Part shown: in pieces, positions 15,329 to 22,471 of the stretch
How positions within the stretch are numbered: the first letter of the stretch is position 1
How the letters are laid out: every line of letters starts with the position of its first letter
Origin: Devosia sp. MC521
GTDB lineage: Bacteria; Pseudomonadota; Alphaproteobacteria; Rhizobiales; Devosiaceae
Reading direction: 5' to 3'
DNA: 64,000 nt
Assembly (NCBI RefSeq): GCF_014127105.1
Contig: NZ_CP059902.1
Span: 3,656,501-3,720,500, forward strand
Translations under genes and position numbers: made by a program
Notes under the pieces: generated by a model
Database searches by the model: none
Seen by the model: only the letters and a program-made list of their open reading frames with translations
Told to the model about the DNA's origin: nothing

Positions 15329-15383
15329 TGATACCCCGGTTTATTACCCATGATTATAACATGAGTGAAAGGCTGGGGTATCA
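15329..15383. repeat. Inverted repeat around the Bro-N start
   Basis: TGATACCCC (15329-15337) and GGGGTATCA (15375-15383) are a perfect 9-bp inverted pair, 37 bp apart, bracketing the ATG at 15361. It may be an operator or a long-loop hairpin that controls the following gene. Confidence 0.45.
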
Positions 15384-15731
15384 GCTCCTCAGGTCCGTAA
15401 TATCGACCTGCGCTGCGTGGAAATCGACGGTGAACCTTGGTTCGTCGCCCGTGATGTCTGTGAAGCCCTCGGGTTTAAGCAGCACCCAACGAATGGAACC
15501 TACGCACACCACCTAGCGGACAATCGTTTTGATGAGGGCGAAAAGTCCCTACAGACGCTCCCTACTATCGTGAATGGTAGGGAAGGAAAACGAAGGGTTG
15601 TCTGCGTCTCCGAAAGCGGCCTCTACAAGCTGATCATGCGGAGCGACAAGCCGGAGGCCAAGGACTTCCAGCACTGGGTCACTGCAGTGGTCCTCCCGGC
15701 GATCCGGAAGGACGGCAAAAGACCTCGATGA
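15361..15731 (+). pseudogene. Bro-N antirepressor domain gene, probably frameshifted and truncated
   Basis: From 15417 the frame encodes a Bro-N domain (EIDGEPWFVARDVCEALGF, then VVCVSESGLYKLIMRSDKPEAKDFQHWV and VLPAIRK). The open frame itself can start only at GTG 15417, which cuts off the first strand of the domain. Bro-like sequence continues upstream in the same frame (APQVRNIDLRCV), but there is no start codon there. One extra A in the AAA run at 15368-15370 would join the ATG at 15361 (MSE) to it without a break. The C-terminal antirepressor half is missing: the protein stops 10 residues after the Bro-N end. Either this is a decayed phage antirepressor, a sequencing slip, or a short functional protein starting at GTG 15417. 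Confidence 0.7.
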
Positions 15732-15963
15732 TTTTTCCAAAAAGTCTGTGAGCGTATTCGTATATGCCCCTCGGGGAATTTCCCCCCGGTGCCCCCTGTC
15801 GCTCTATGCCAATCCGCTTATGCCGCCAACGATCGGCGCGTTGTCGTTGGCCTCGATCGGTCGGCTGGCTGGTGTCGCTGGTTCCCTCGTGATGCCCACT
15901 GGGTATACCTCTATGGGCAGTCTGGAAGTCGCCCTCAGGTGCGCCCACAAGGATTGACTTTGA

Positions 15964-16015
15964 TTTGTTGGCAGTCATTTATATGAGCAGAACCTTTGTT
16001 GGCAGTTGCTCGTAT
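15964..16015. repeat. Repeats at the start of the serine recombinase gene (possible res site)
   Basis: The 12-mer TTTGTTGGCAGT occurs twice, at 15964-15975 and 15995-16006 (31 bp apart). Between and beyond them ATATGAGCA (15981-15989) and TGCTCGTAT (16007-16015) form an inverted pair with one mismatch. This lies directly at the recombinase ATG (16014), where resolvase binding sites commonly sit. Confidence 0.45.
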
Positions 16016-16655
16016 GTCTCGCACCATCCTCTATGCTCGTGTCTCCACCGTCGATCAGAACCTCGATCACCAGCGTACCCAAGCCGAAGCTGCTGGGTTC
16101 GTCATTGATGAAGTCATTGCCGACCACGGGCAGTCAGGTGTCACCACCGCACTGGCCGACAGACCAGAGGGTAAGCGCCTATACGACAAGCTGCGCCGTG
16201 GGGATGTGCTGGTCGTTCGCTGGGTGGATCGCTTGGGGCGCAACTATCAGGACGTAACAGACGCCATTCGTCACTTCATGCGCCAAGGGGTGATCATCAG
16301 GACTGTCATAAACAACCTGACCTTCGATGGAGCCACAAAAGACCCGATGCAGGAAGCTGTCAGGGACGCGCTGATCGGCTTTATGGCGGCGACGGCTCAG
16401 GCTCAAGCGGAGGCTACCAAGGAGGCTCAGAAGGCCGGGATCGCTGACGCAAGAGCGAAGGAGCCGGAGAAGTACCGAGGGCGCAAGCCTAGCTTCACAC
16501 GGGACCAGTTGAACACCATGCGGGACATGCTGGCTGCTGGAGCAGGAGCTTCGGCCATTGCCAAAGCCACGGGTCTCACTAGGCCAACGGTCCAGCGGCT
16601 TCGGAATGATCTTCCAGCGGCAGAGCTGGTGTTGGCGAAATGGGAATTAGTTTAG
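16014..16655 (+). CDS. Serine recombinase (resolvase/invertase family)
   Basis: This 213-residue protein has the resolvase catalytic domain: Tyr7-Ala-Arg9-Val-Ser11 with Ser11 as nucleophile, then DHGQSG, ALADRPEGKRLYDKLRRGDVLVV, VDRLGRN (catalytic arginines) and the long E helix near residues 105-130. A C-terminal helix-turn-helix (GASAIAKATGLTRPTVQRL, residues about 177-197) binds DNA. Length and layout fit small resolvases/invertases such as Tn3 resolvase or Hin. I start at ATG 16014; the frame is open to TTG 15996 but the protein match begins at MSRTILYARVS. In a small island that already has a tyrosine integrase, it may resolve dimers, invert a segment or be a relic of an older transposon. 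Confidence 0.9.
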   Translation: MSRTILYARVSTVDQNLDHQRTQAEAAGFVIDEVIADHGQSGVTTALADRPEGKRLYDKLRRGDVLVVRWVDRLGRNYQDVTDAIRHFMRQGVIIRTVINNLTFDGATKDPMQEAVRDALIGFMAATAQAQAEATKEAQKAGIADARAKEPEKYRGRKPSFTRDQLNTMRDMLAAGAGASAIAKATGLTRPTVQRLRNDLPAAELVLAKWELV

Positions 16656-16709
16656 CGAGTTTAAATAGCCAATCGTCCTTGAATAATCAGACGAAATCGA
16701 TCTCCTTGT

Positions 16710-16818
16710 GGGGGGGGCATCTATTCTTCGGATTTGTATCATCCCACGTTTTTTTTAGATTGATTTATAGTAGTGGTGTCCTGATACTTCTTTGGTTTAT
16801 CAAGCTTTGCGGGGGGGG
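16710..16818. repeat. Two G8 homopolymer tracts upstream of the ATPase-nuclease gene
   Basis: Eight consecutive G occur at 16710-16717 and again at 16811-16818, the latter ending two bases before the ATG of the next gene. A T8 run (16749-16756) and a weak TATAGT (16766-16771) lie between. The second G8 takes the place of the ribosome-binding site. Such tracts are prone to slippage, so variable expression is possible. Confidence 0.8.
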
Positions 16819-16820
16819 CT

Positions 16821-18839
16821 ATGAAGCTAAATTTTGAAGGGCGGCTCAGCAACATGAGGTTGCCAGACGGAGCTACTGCTCTCGTATACTCTGTATTTGA
16901 GGGGGTCATGAATGGGATACAGGCGATAGAGGAGCGCTTCACCGTTCATGAGGCTGCAAACAAAGGGAAAATCCTCGTTGAGATCCACAAGGAGAACAAG
17001 CGGCTGTCAGCGATCAAGATAGGTGACAACGGCATCGGCCTTTCGGACGCTCATCTAGAAGCCTTTAACGAGTGTGATACACGGTCGAAGGCTGCCATCG
17101 GGGGGCGGGGTGTTGGTCGCTTGGTTTGGCATAAGGCGTTTGATCGGGTCGCGGTTCAAAGTACCACCGACTCACTCTTAGGCAGCCTTAAAGTGTCTTT
17201 CGACTTTCGACCCGAAATGGAAGAATCTCGGTCTGACTTAAAGGTAGATGAGGTCCAGGCGACTGAGTCTGGAACGGCCATTACCCTTAGCGGACCTTTG
17301 GACCCAGATCTTACGCTTGCTTCGGCTTCGCTTACGCGCAGCTTATGCCTCCACTTTTTTCCATTCTTCCTCGCTGGCAGTATGCCAAACTTGGTAGTCG
17401 TAGAGGGGAAAAGACAGATAGACGTTGGGGAATATGTATCTGAGCGAATGTCTGTCGAGTTGTCTGAGGAATTAGATCTTAAGGGGCAAATTGGCGTACT
17501 TCGGATATCGCATGTTTATGCCGATCCCAAAATTGCCCGGAAGCTGGTCAATAGCATATTACTGACAGCTCAAGGTCGTGTCGTAGATGCCATTGAGATC
17601 GAAAAAAAGTTTGCGTTGCGGCAGCTCTCAAATCATCGGGCGTATGTTTGCGTTGTTGAGGGGGCATTTTTAAATGACAAGGTGGATCAAGAAAGGACGA
17701 GCTTTAAAGCGCGTCCTGAGGAGCTTGAACGAATACGAGAAGCTGTGATCGACGCAGCGGAAAAGTTCTTAGCGGCTCATATTGATCAGATAAGGCAAAC
17801 TCAGAAGAGGTTTGTCATCAGTTTACTTGAGGAACACCCACAGTTAGCGGTCTCAGTTACCGACGTTGACGGTTACGTGAAAAGCTTGTCGCCGGGCATG
17901 AACGACGAAGATATCGGCAAGACGCTGTTTACGCTCCTATATCGCCGCGAACGGAAGTTGAAAGCAGAAATCAATCACTTAGGCTCTCAGCCCGAGGATT
18001 TGCCCGAACAGGTCGACGCTAATGTTGCTAGGCTTTTGCACCAAGTGAATGAGGGCGCGAAGCTGCGACTAGCAGAGTACACCATAAAGCGACACCAAGT
18101 AATACAGATAGCAAAGTCTCTTCTAAAAAGTTTGGATGATTCGTCTCGAAAGTACGCCTTAGAAAAGACGGTTCATGATCTTATTTGTCCGATGGGGACA
18201 ATTCTTTCGTCCAAAGAGTACGCAAGCCATAATCTCTGGTTAGTTGACGAGCTTCTCTCCTGTTATCAATTTTTTGCCTCTGACAAGACCCTGTCGTCAA
18301 TATCCGACTCAAGTAGCACCAAAGAGCCTGATCTGGTATTTTTGAATCCATTTGGATTTAGGCGCGAAGGAACAAATGACCCGGTGGTCATCGTTGAATT
18401 CAAGCGACCGGGTGACGAAAAAACTTCCAGCGATCCGATAGATCAAGTTCTGACCTACGTTGAGCGCCTCAGAAGCAGAACTGTCCGCGACGTTGAGGGG
18501 CAGGTCGTCGATGAAATTGGCGAACACACCCCATTCGAGTGCATCGTAGTATGTGACCTCACCGAGGGGACGAGAGCAAAGCTTCGTCGTAGCATTGTGC
18601 AGACTCCCACACCTGATGGCCTTGGTTTCTATGGTTACTCACCAATTCACCGTGCCTCCATAAGGGTGCTGAGCTATCGCAAGATGTTTCGTGACGCAGA
18701 GGCTCGAAATATGAACTTCTTCAGGAATTTGGGGTTGCTACCTGAAGAGGTGGAGGCGGCTTTAAAGGTAACTATGCAATCGGGGGGCGCTTTGACAGCA
18801 GATGCCCTGGGTTCCGACGAAGTTGTGGCTGCAGAATAG
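16821..18839 (+). CDS. GHKL (Bergerat) ATPase fused to a PD-(D/E)xK nuclease-like domain; candidate defence protein
   Basis: In this 672-residue protein, residues about 15-200 form a GHKL/HSP90-type ATPase: N box Glu27...Asn31 (FEGVMNGIQAI), G1 box Asp69-Asn-Gly-Ile-Gly (IGDNGIGLS), G2 box IGGRGVGR (93-100). A middle helical region (about 270-480) has charged helices and a KxRFVISLLEEHP segment. Near the C-terminus Pro503-Asp504, then Glu526-Phe-Lys528 (VIVEFKRPG) and Gln542...Tyr546 follow the PD-(D/E)xK pattern with normal spacing. It resembles MutL- and MORC-like ATPases coupled to DNA processing. As the island's last gene, next to the right attachment site, it is in the usual cargo position. 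Anti-phage function is inferred from architecture and context, not shown. Composition is AT-richer than the chromosome. Confidence 0.85.
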   Translation: MKLNFEGRLSNMRLPDGATALVYSVFEGVMNGIQAIEERFTVHEAANKGKILVEIHKENKRLSAIKIGDNGIGLSDAHLEAFNECDTRSKAAIGGRGVGRLVWHKAFDRVAVQSTTDSLLGSLKVSFDFRPEMEESRSDLKVDEVQATESGTAITLSGPLDPDLTLASASLTRSLCLHFFPFFLAGSMPNLVVVEGKRQIDVGEYVSERMSVELSEELDLKGQIGVLRISHVYADPKIARKLVNSILLTAQGRVVDAIEIEKKFALRQLSNHRAYVCVVEGAFLNDKVDQERTSFKARPEELERIREAVIDAAEKFLAAHIDQIRQTQKRFVISLLEEHPQLAVSVTDVDGYVKSLSPGMNDEDIGKTLFTLLYRRERKLKAEINHLGSQPEDLPEQVDANVARLLHQVNEGAKLRLAEYTIKRHQVIQIAKSLLKSLDDSSRKYALEKTVHDLICPMGTILSSKEYASHNLWLVDELLSCYQFFASDKTLSSISDSSSTKEPDLVFLNPFGFRREGTNDPVVIVEFKRPGDEKTSSDPIDQVLTYVERLRSRTVRDVEGQVVDEIGEHTPFECIVVCDLTEGTRAKLRRSIVQTPTPDGLGFYGYSPIHRASIRVLSYRKMFRDAEARNMNFFRNLGLLPEEVEAALKVTMQSGGALTADALGSDEVVAAE

Positions 18840-19018
18840 GAAGGCGTCATTCACGGAAAACGGTAGACCGGACAATGATCTCGCCAAGATGCTGATCTGC
18901 TCAAAGGAAATATGACGGTAGGCGCTTGACCTCGTCGTCAAACCCTTGATACAAACCCGTTGAACGCGGCGGACCTAAGTGTTTGACCTAGAAGAGTTAT
19001 TGGTGAAAAACCCGTTAA
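18840..19018. other. Island right-end spacer
   Basis: These 179 bases between the ATPase-nuclease stop and the right attachment repeat carry no gene. Just before the repeat, GAAAAACCCGTTAATC resembles the GAAAACCCGTGTATC inside the repeat, perhaps an accessory integrase or excisionase site. Nothing else is recognised. Confidence 0.4.
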
Positions 19019-19134
19019 TCTTCTTCTGGGCACCAATCCTTCTCGAAAACCCGTGTATCCCTCGTGGATGCGCGGGTTTCGTGCTTTAGGGCACTGAGGT
19101 TTCTCCGCTTGGTACAAAACTCTAGTACAAAGCG
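19019..19134. repeat. Right attachment repeat (116 bp)
   Basis: This copy matches 10927-11042 at 115 of 116 positions (A at 19124 instead of G). It starts with the last 17 bases of tRNA-Leu including CCA, followed by the terminator hairpin (19047-19079). It represents the displaced original 3' end of the tRNA gene and lies 21 bp before the lnt stop codon. Confidence 0.93.
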
Positions 19135-19155
19135 CGGGTTTTTACCCTTCTAGGG

Positions 19156-20772
19156 TCAGATCAGGCGCTGGCGTCTGATCCGGGCGTGGGCGACAAAGCC
19201 GGCCAAGATGCTTCCCAAAACCGCGAGTAAGAAGGGCCAGTGGCGCAGCTGTGCGAACAGCGTGCTGTCTAGCCGCTCATGGGGACGGACATCGAGAGCG
19301 CCCATTTCACCCGGCGAGAGTTGTGCCGTGATGCGACCCAGTGGGTCGGTGGCATAGGTGAGGCCGGTATTGGCGACACGAATGAGGCTCATGCCTTCTT
19401 CGACGGCGCGAATTCGGGCGTGGTGCGCGTGCTGGCTGGGGCCGTAGGACGCATCGAACCAAGCGTCATTGGTGACATTGAGCAGGAAGCCTGCATTGGC
19501 GGTTTCGCCAAGATCGCCGGAAAACAAAATTTCGTAACAGATCAGAACCAGAGCGTTGATGCCGCCGGGCAGGGTCATCAAGCGGCGCTTGGCGTCGCCT
19601 GCAGCCCAACCATCCGACCCGGGCACGAATTGCTGCACGCCAATTTTGGCCAGGAGCTCGTCAAACGGCAGATATTCACCAAAGGGGACGAGATGGGATT
19701 TGTCGTAGCTCGAGACGATCTCGCCTTCGGTGTCGACAACGATCACTGAATTGTATGGTTTGCCTGAGGCGTCCGCTGCATCCAATGCATAGGGACGGCG
19801 TGGCGCGCCGGTGATGAGGCTAGCTTGCGGGGGCAGGAGGCGTGCGATCCGGGTGAGGGCCTCTGGATAAGCTTCCAAGTAGAAGGGAAGACTCGATTCT
19901 GGCCAAACGAGATGGGTGATATCGGCCAAGCCTTGATCGCTCGGGTCCATGCGCATTTCCGACAACATGGTGAGGCGGTCGATGAGTGCGACTGGGTCGA
20001 CATTGCCAAAATCGCTGTGCTCATAAACCAGTGGCTGCACGAGGCGCATATGCATGTCGGTGCGCTCGGTGACTGGTGTGGTGTTGAGCCGGTTCCAGCC
20101 ATAGCCAAGCATGGAGGCGACGACAAAGATGGCGCCAACGAAGGGCGCCAATCGCCGGGACCAATTGCGATCATCTGCCGGCCAAATCAGGGCAGGAGTC
20201 GCGGCAATCAACGGCGCGATAAAGCTTAGGCCATAGACGCCGACCAGTGAGCTTGCCTGCATCAATTCTTCGGTTGCGGTGAGGCTGTAGCCGAGCAGAT
20301 CAAACGGAAAACCGGTGAGCACATGGCCGCGAGCAAATTCTGCAGCGGCAAGCCAGCCAGCGAGAGTAAAAATACGCGTGCCCCCGTGGCTCCAGCTCAT
20401 ATGAGCAAAGGCACTGGCCAGACCCCAGAAGATAGCGATCAGCGCTGAGAGCGCCAGGATGGCAAATGGCATGGCTGCGACGAACCAGCCCCCATCGACG
20501 AAAAACGCCGCGCCCAGCCAATGAAAGCTAACGAGGAAATACCCAAGGCCGAAAGCAAAGCCAATGGAGAAGGCGGGGCCGAAGAGGCGCTTAAGCCCTT
20601 TGCCGCGTTCCGCACCATCGAGAGCCCAGATCCAAATGGGCATGGCGACGAACAGCGCTGGCAGAAGGAAAAAGGGAGGGACAGAAAGCCCTGCAACAAG
20701 GCCTGCCAGCAGCAGGATCAGGAACCGGCGCCATCCCTGGCTCAGCATCGTCGTTTCAGCGAGCCATGTCAT
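19156..20772 (-). CDS. lnt: Apolipoprotein N-acyltransferase
   Basis: This 538-residue inner-membrane enzyme adds the third acyl chain to bacterial lipoproteins. Six or more hydrophobic segments fill residues 12-215, followed by a periplasmic nitrilase-like domain with the catalytic triad visible as Glu in WPESSLPF, Lys in YDKSHLVPFGEYLPF and Cys in VLICYEILF. A final membrane helix lies near residues 510-530. Length is normal. The ATG at 20772 is used although ATG 20748 is possible; neither has a clear ribosome site. Its 3' end lies only 21 bp from the island's right repeat, so integration left lnt intact. Confidence 0.95.
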   Translation of the reverse strand: MTWLAETTMLSQGWRRFLILLLAGLVAGLSVPPFFLLPALFVAMPIWIWALDGAERGKGLKRLFGPAFSIGFAFGLGYFLVSFHWLGAAFFVDGGWFVAAMPFAILALSALIAIFWGLASAFAHMSWSHGGTRIFTLAGWLAAAEFARGHVLTGFPFDLLGYSLTATEELMQASSLVGVYGLSFIAPLIAATPALIWPADDRNWSRRLAPFVGAIFVVASMLGYGWNRLNTTPVTERTDMHMRLVQPLVYEHSDFGNVDPVALIDRLTMLSEMRMDPSDQGLADITHLVWPESSLPFYLEAYPEALTRIARLLPPQASLITGAPRRPYALDAADASGKPYNSVIVVDTEGEIVSSYDKSHLVPFGEYLPFDELLAKIGVQQFVPGSDGWAAGDAKRRLMTLPGGINALVLICYEILFSGDLGETANAGFLLNVTNDAWFDASYGPSQHAHHARIRAVEEGMSLIRVANTGLTYATDPLGRITAQLSPGEMGALDVRPHERLDSTLFAQLRHWPFLLAVLGSILAGFVAHARIRRQRLI

Positions 20773-20900
20773 ATCGAGATACGCAGCGAATCAATGGGCA
20801 TAAAGGCAAGGTGGTCGCAGTGGGGTGAGGCGTCAAGGCGGTGGACTCAAGCCATTTTGAGCGATAGTGCCTGTTAGAACCCGCCTTGGGAGATCCTCGC

Positions 20901-21506
20901 TTGCCCGCAATTACCCTTGCTATCGACACAGCTGCTCCGCGCCTTCAGTTGGGCCTGCTCTTGGCAGACGGTACCAGCGATTTCATCGTTGATGACATCG
21001 CCAAAGGGCACGCGGAAATTCTCTTCGCGCGTCTCGACACTTTGCTGTCGCGGAACAACGTCTCCAACGCTGATATTGAGCGCATCGCAGTCACCACTGG
21101 CCCGGGCTCGTTCACCGGTCTGCGCATCGGTCTTTCCGCAGCGCGCGGCCTCGGTGTCGCCCGCAAAATACCCGTGCTGGGCATTCCAAGCTTGCAAGCG
21201 CTTTCGCTGACCGTGGCGAGCGGTCCGGTGGTAATTTTCTTGGATGCCCGCCGCGACGAAGCCTATTTTCAGACGTTCTCGGCCCCCGGCGTTCCGAAAA
21301 CTGCCGCGCGACTGCTGCCGCTTGAAGAGGCGCGCGCTGCTATTTCCCATGAGGCGACCTTGGTCGATAGCCCCTTTATCGATATCGTCGCTATGGCTCG
21401 TTTTGCTGCCGAACAAGATGTCGCCGACTATCCGCCACATGCGAGCTATGTGCGCGATGCCGACGCCAAGCCACAAAACGCGTCCCGCATTCCAAGGCGC
21501 GTCTGA
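20901..21506 (+). CDS. tsaB: tRNA threonylcarbamoyladenosine biosynthesis protein TsaB
   Basis: This 201-residue ASKHA-fold protein works with TsaD and TsaE in making the t6A modification of ANN-decoding tRNAs. The N-terminal AIDTAAPRLQLGL, GHAEILFARLD and TGPGSFTGLRIGLSAARG (with its conserved GSFTGLR) are diagnostic. I place the start at TTG 20901 because GGGAG lies eight bases upstream and the family begins at that point; the frame also allows TTG 20886. The stop overlaps the rimI start by 1 bp (TGATG), indicating an operon with rimI and the Fur-type regulator. It is divergent from lnt. Confidence 0.93.
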   Translation: MPAITLAIDTAAPRLQLGLLLADGTSDFIVDDIAKGHAEILFARLDTLLSRNNVSNADIERIAVTTGPGSFTGLRIGLSAARGLGVARKIPVLGIPSLQALSLTVASGPVVIFLDARRDEAYFQTFSAPGVPKTAARLLPLEEARAAISHEATLVDSPFIDIVAMARFAAEQDVADYPPHASYVRDADAKPQNASRIPRRV

Positions 21507-21985
21507 TGGATAAGCTGTGGTTGGCCCCGCAAGGGCTGCATATCGAACCAGCAGAGCCTTCTGATGCGGCCGCCTTGGCGAAAATCCATGCTGGATCATT
21601 TTATCGCGGCTGGTCGAGCGAAGAGTTCTCCAACTTTATCGCCGACAAGGCGACACCAACCTATGTGGCTTGTGATGCAAAGCGCCGCATTGCCGGCTTT
21701 GCGGTTATTCGCACTGTGCTCGACGAGGCCGAGCTTCTCACCATCGCGGTTGATAAAAAGTGGCGCAACAAGCGCTTAGGACGTGCGCTGCTCGATGCGG
21801 TGTTTGCTGATCTGCTGATGAGCCCAGTGACCACCATGTTTCTGGAAGTCGACGAGCAGAACACCCCCGCGATCCGCCTCTACGAACATCACGGCTTTAA
21901 GGCCGTGTCGAAGCGGAAGGGGTATTATCCACGCCCCGATGGCTCGGCAGCCACCGCGCTTGTCATGACGCGCGATCTTGGTTAA
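21506..21985 (+). CDS. rimI: Ribosomal protein S18-alanine N-acetyltransferase
   Basis: This 159-residue GNAT enzyme is expected to acetylate the N-terminus of ribosomal protein S18. The acetyl-CoA motif is VDKKWRNKRLGRALLDAV (Q/RxxGxG/A type, residues about 84-101), followed by LEVDEQNTPAIRLYEHHGF, which is typical of RimI, and a final GYYPRP. It overlaps tsaB by one base, the usual tsaB-rimI pairing, and its end overlaps the extended frame of the next gene. Some alphaproteobacterial RimI-like proteins have broader substrates, so the exact target is inferred from context. Confidence 0.9.
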   Translation: MDKLWLAPQGLHIEPAEPSDAAALAKIHAGSFYRGWSSEEFSNFIADKATPTYVACDAKRRIAGFAVIRTVLDEAELLTIAVDKKWRNKRLGRALLDAVFADLLMSPVTTMFLEVDEQNTPAIRLYEHHGFKAVSKRKGYYPRPDGSAATALVMTRDLG

Positions 21986-22019
21986 CCCGGTTGTTTATAG
22001 TGCGCGCGGGAGCGGAAAC

Positions 22020-22463
22020 ATGACCAAACTCACATCTGATCCCACCCTCGAGGAAGCATGCGTTGCTAAAGGCATGCGCATGACGGATCAGCGGCGCGTA
22101 ATCGCCGCGGTGATCGAAGAAAGCACCGACCATCCCGATGTGGAAGAGCTTTACCGTCGCGCCTCGGCGATTGACGGACGCATTTCGCTGTCGACGGTCT
22201 ACCGCACAGTTAATCTATTTGAAGAAGCTGGCTTAGTTACCAAGCATGATTTCAAGGACGGTCGCGCCCGTTTTGAGCTCATCCCTGATGAGCACCATGA
22301 TCATCTGATCGACATTCGCACTGGCACGGTCATCGAGTTCCGAAATGAGGAAATCGAGGCTATCCAAGAAGTTATCGCAAAGCGCCTTGGCTATAAGCTC
22401 GTCGACCATCGGCTTGAGCTCTACGCCGTGCCTCTAAACGCCCCCAAGACTAAGCAGGACTAA
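22020..22463 (+). CDS. Fur family metalloregulator (Fur/Mur type)
   Basis: This 147-residue ferric uptake regulator family protein has a winged helix at residues about 10-85 (RMTDQRRVIAAVIEE, STVYRTVNLFEEAGLV) and the metal-binding His92-His-Asp-His95 motif. It has a single cysteine (Cys14) and so lacks the two CxxC structural zinc motifs of E. coli Fur, as in rhizobial Mur, which responds to manganese. A GGAG precedes the ATG at 22020; the frame extends 14 codons further upstream over the rimI end. It is probably co-transcribed with tsaB-rimI. Whether it senses iron or manganese cannot be told from sequence. Confidence 0.9.
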   Translation: MTKLTSDPTLEEACVAKGMRMTDQRRVIAAVIEESTDHPDVEELYRRASAIDGRISLSTVYRTVNLFEEAGLVTKHDFKDGRARFELIPDEHHDHLIDIRTGTVIEFRNEEIEAIQEVIAKRLGYKLVDHRLELYAVPLNAPKTKQD

Positions 22464-22471
22464 CGCGTCTC

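Larger units (their letters stand above)
10927..19134. mobile_element. Integrated genomic island at tRNA-Leu(CAG), about 8.1 kb
   Basis: The element is bounded by 116-bp direct repeats (10927-11042 and 19019-19134) that differ at one position (G at 11032, A at 19124). The left copy lies in the 3' end of tRNA-Leu, and a tyrosine integrase starts 9 bp inside it. The repeats are 8092 bp apart, which is the expected size of the excised circle. All seven recognised genes point the same way as the tRNA. Contents in order: integrase, XRE regulator, degenerate RNase HI-like protein, HTH protein, damaged Bro-N protein, serine recombinase and GHKL ATPase-nuclease fusion. Base composition is visibly more AT-rich at 13.0-14.7 kb and 16.7-18.8 kb than in the flanks. 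No relaxase, type IV secretion, capsid or terminase gene is visible, so transfer would need a helper. Confidence 0.92.

Noticed and set aside
10927..19134. Island as a prophage or conjugative element
   Set aside because: No capsid, tail, terminase, relaxase or type IV secretion gene is present; Bro-N and XRE genes alone do not make a prophage.
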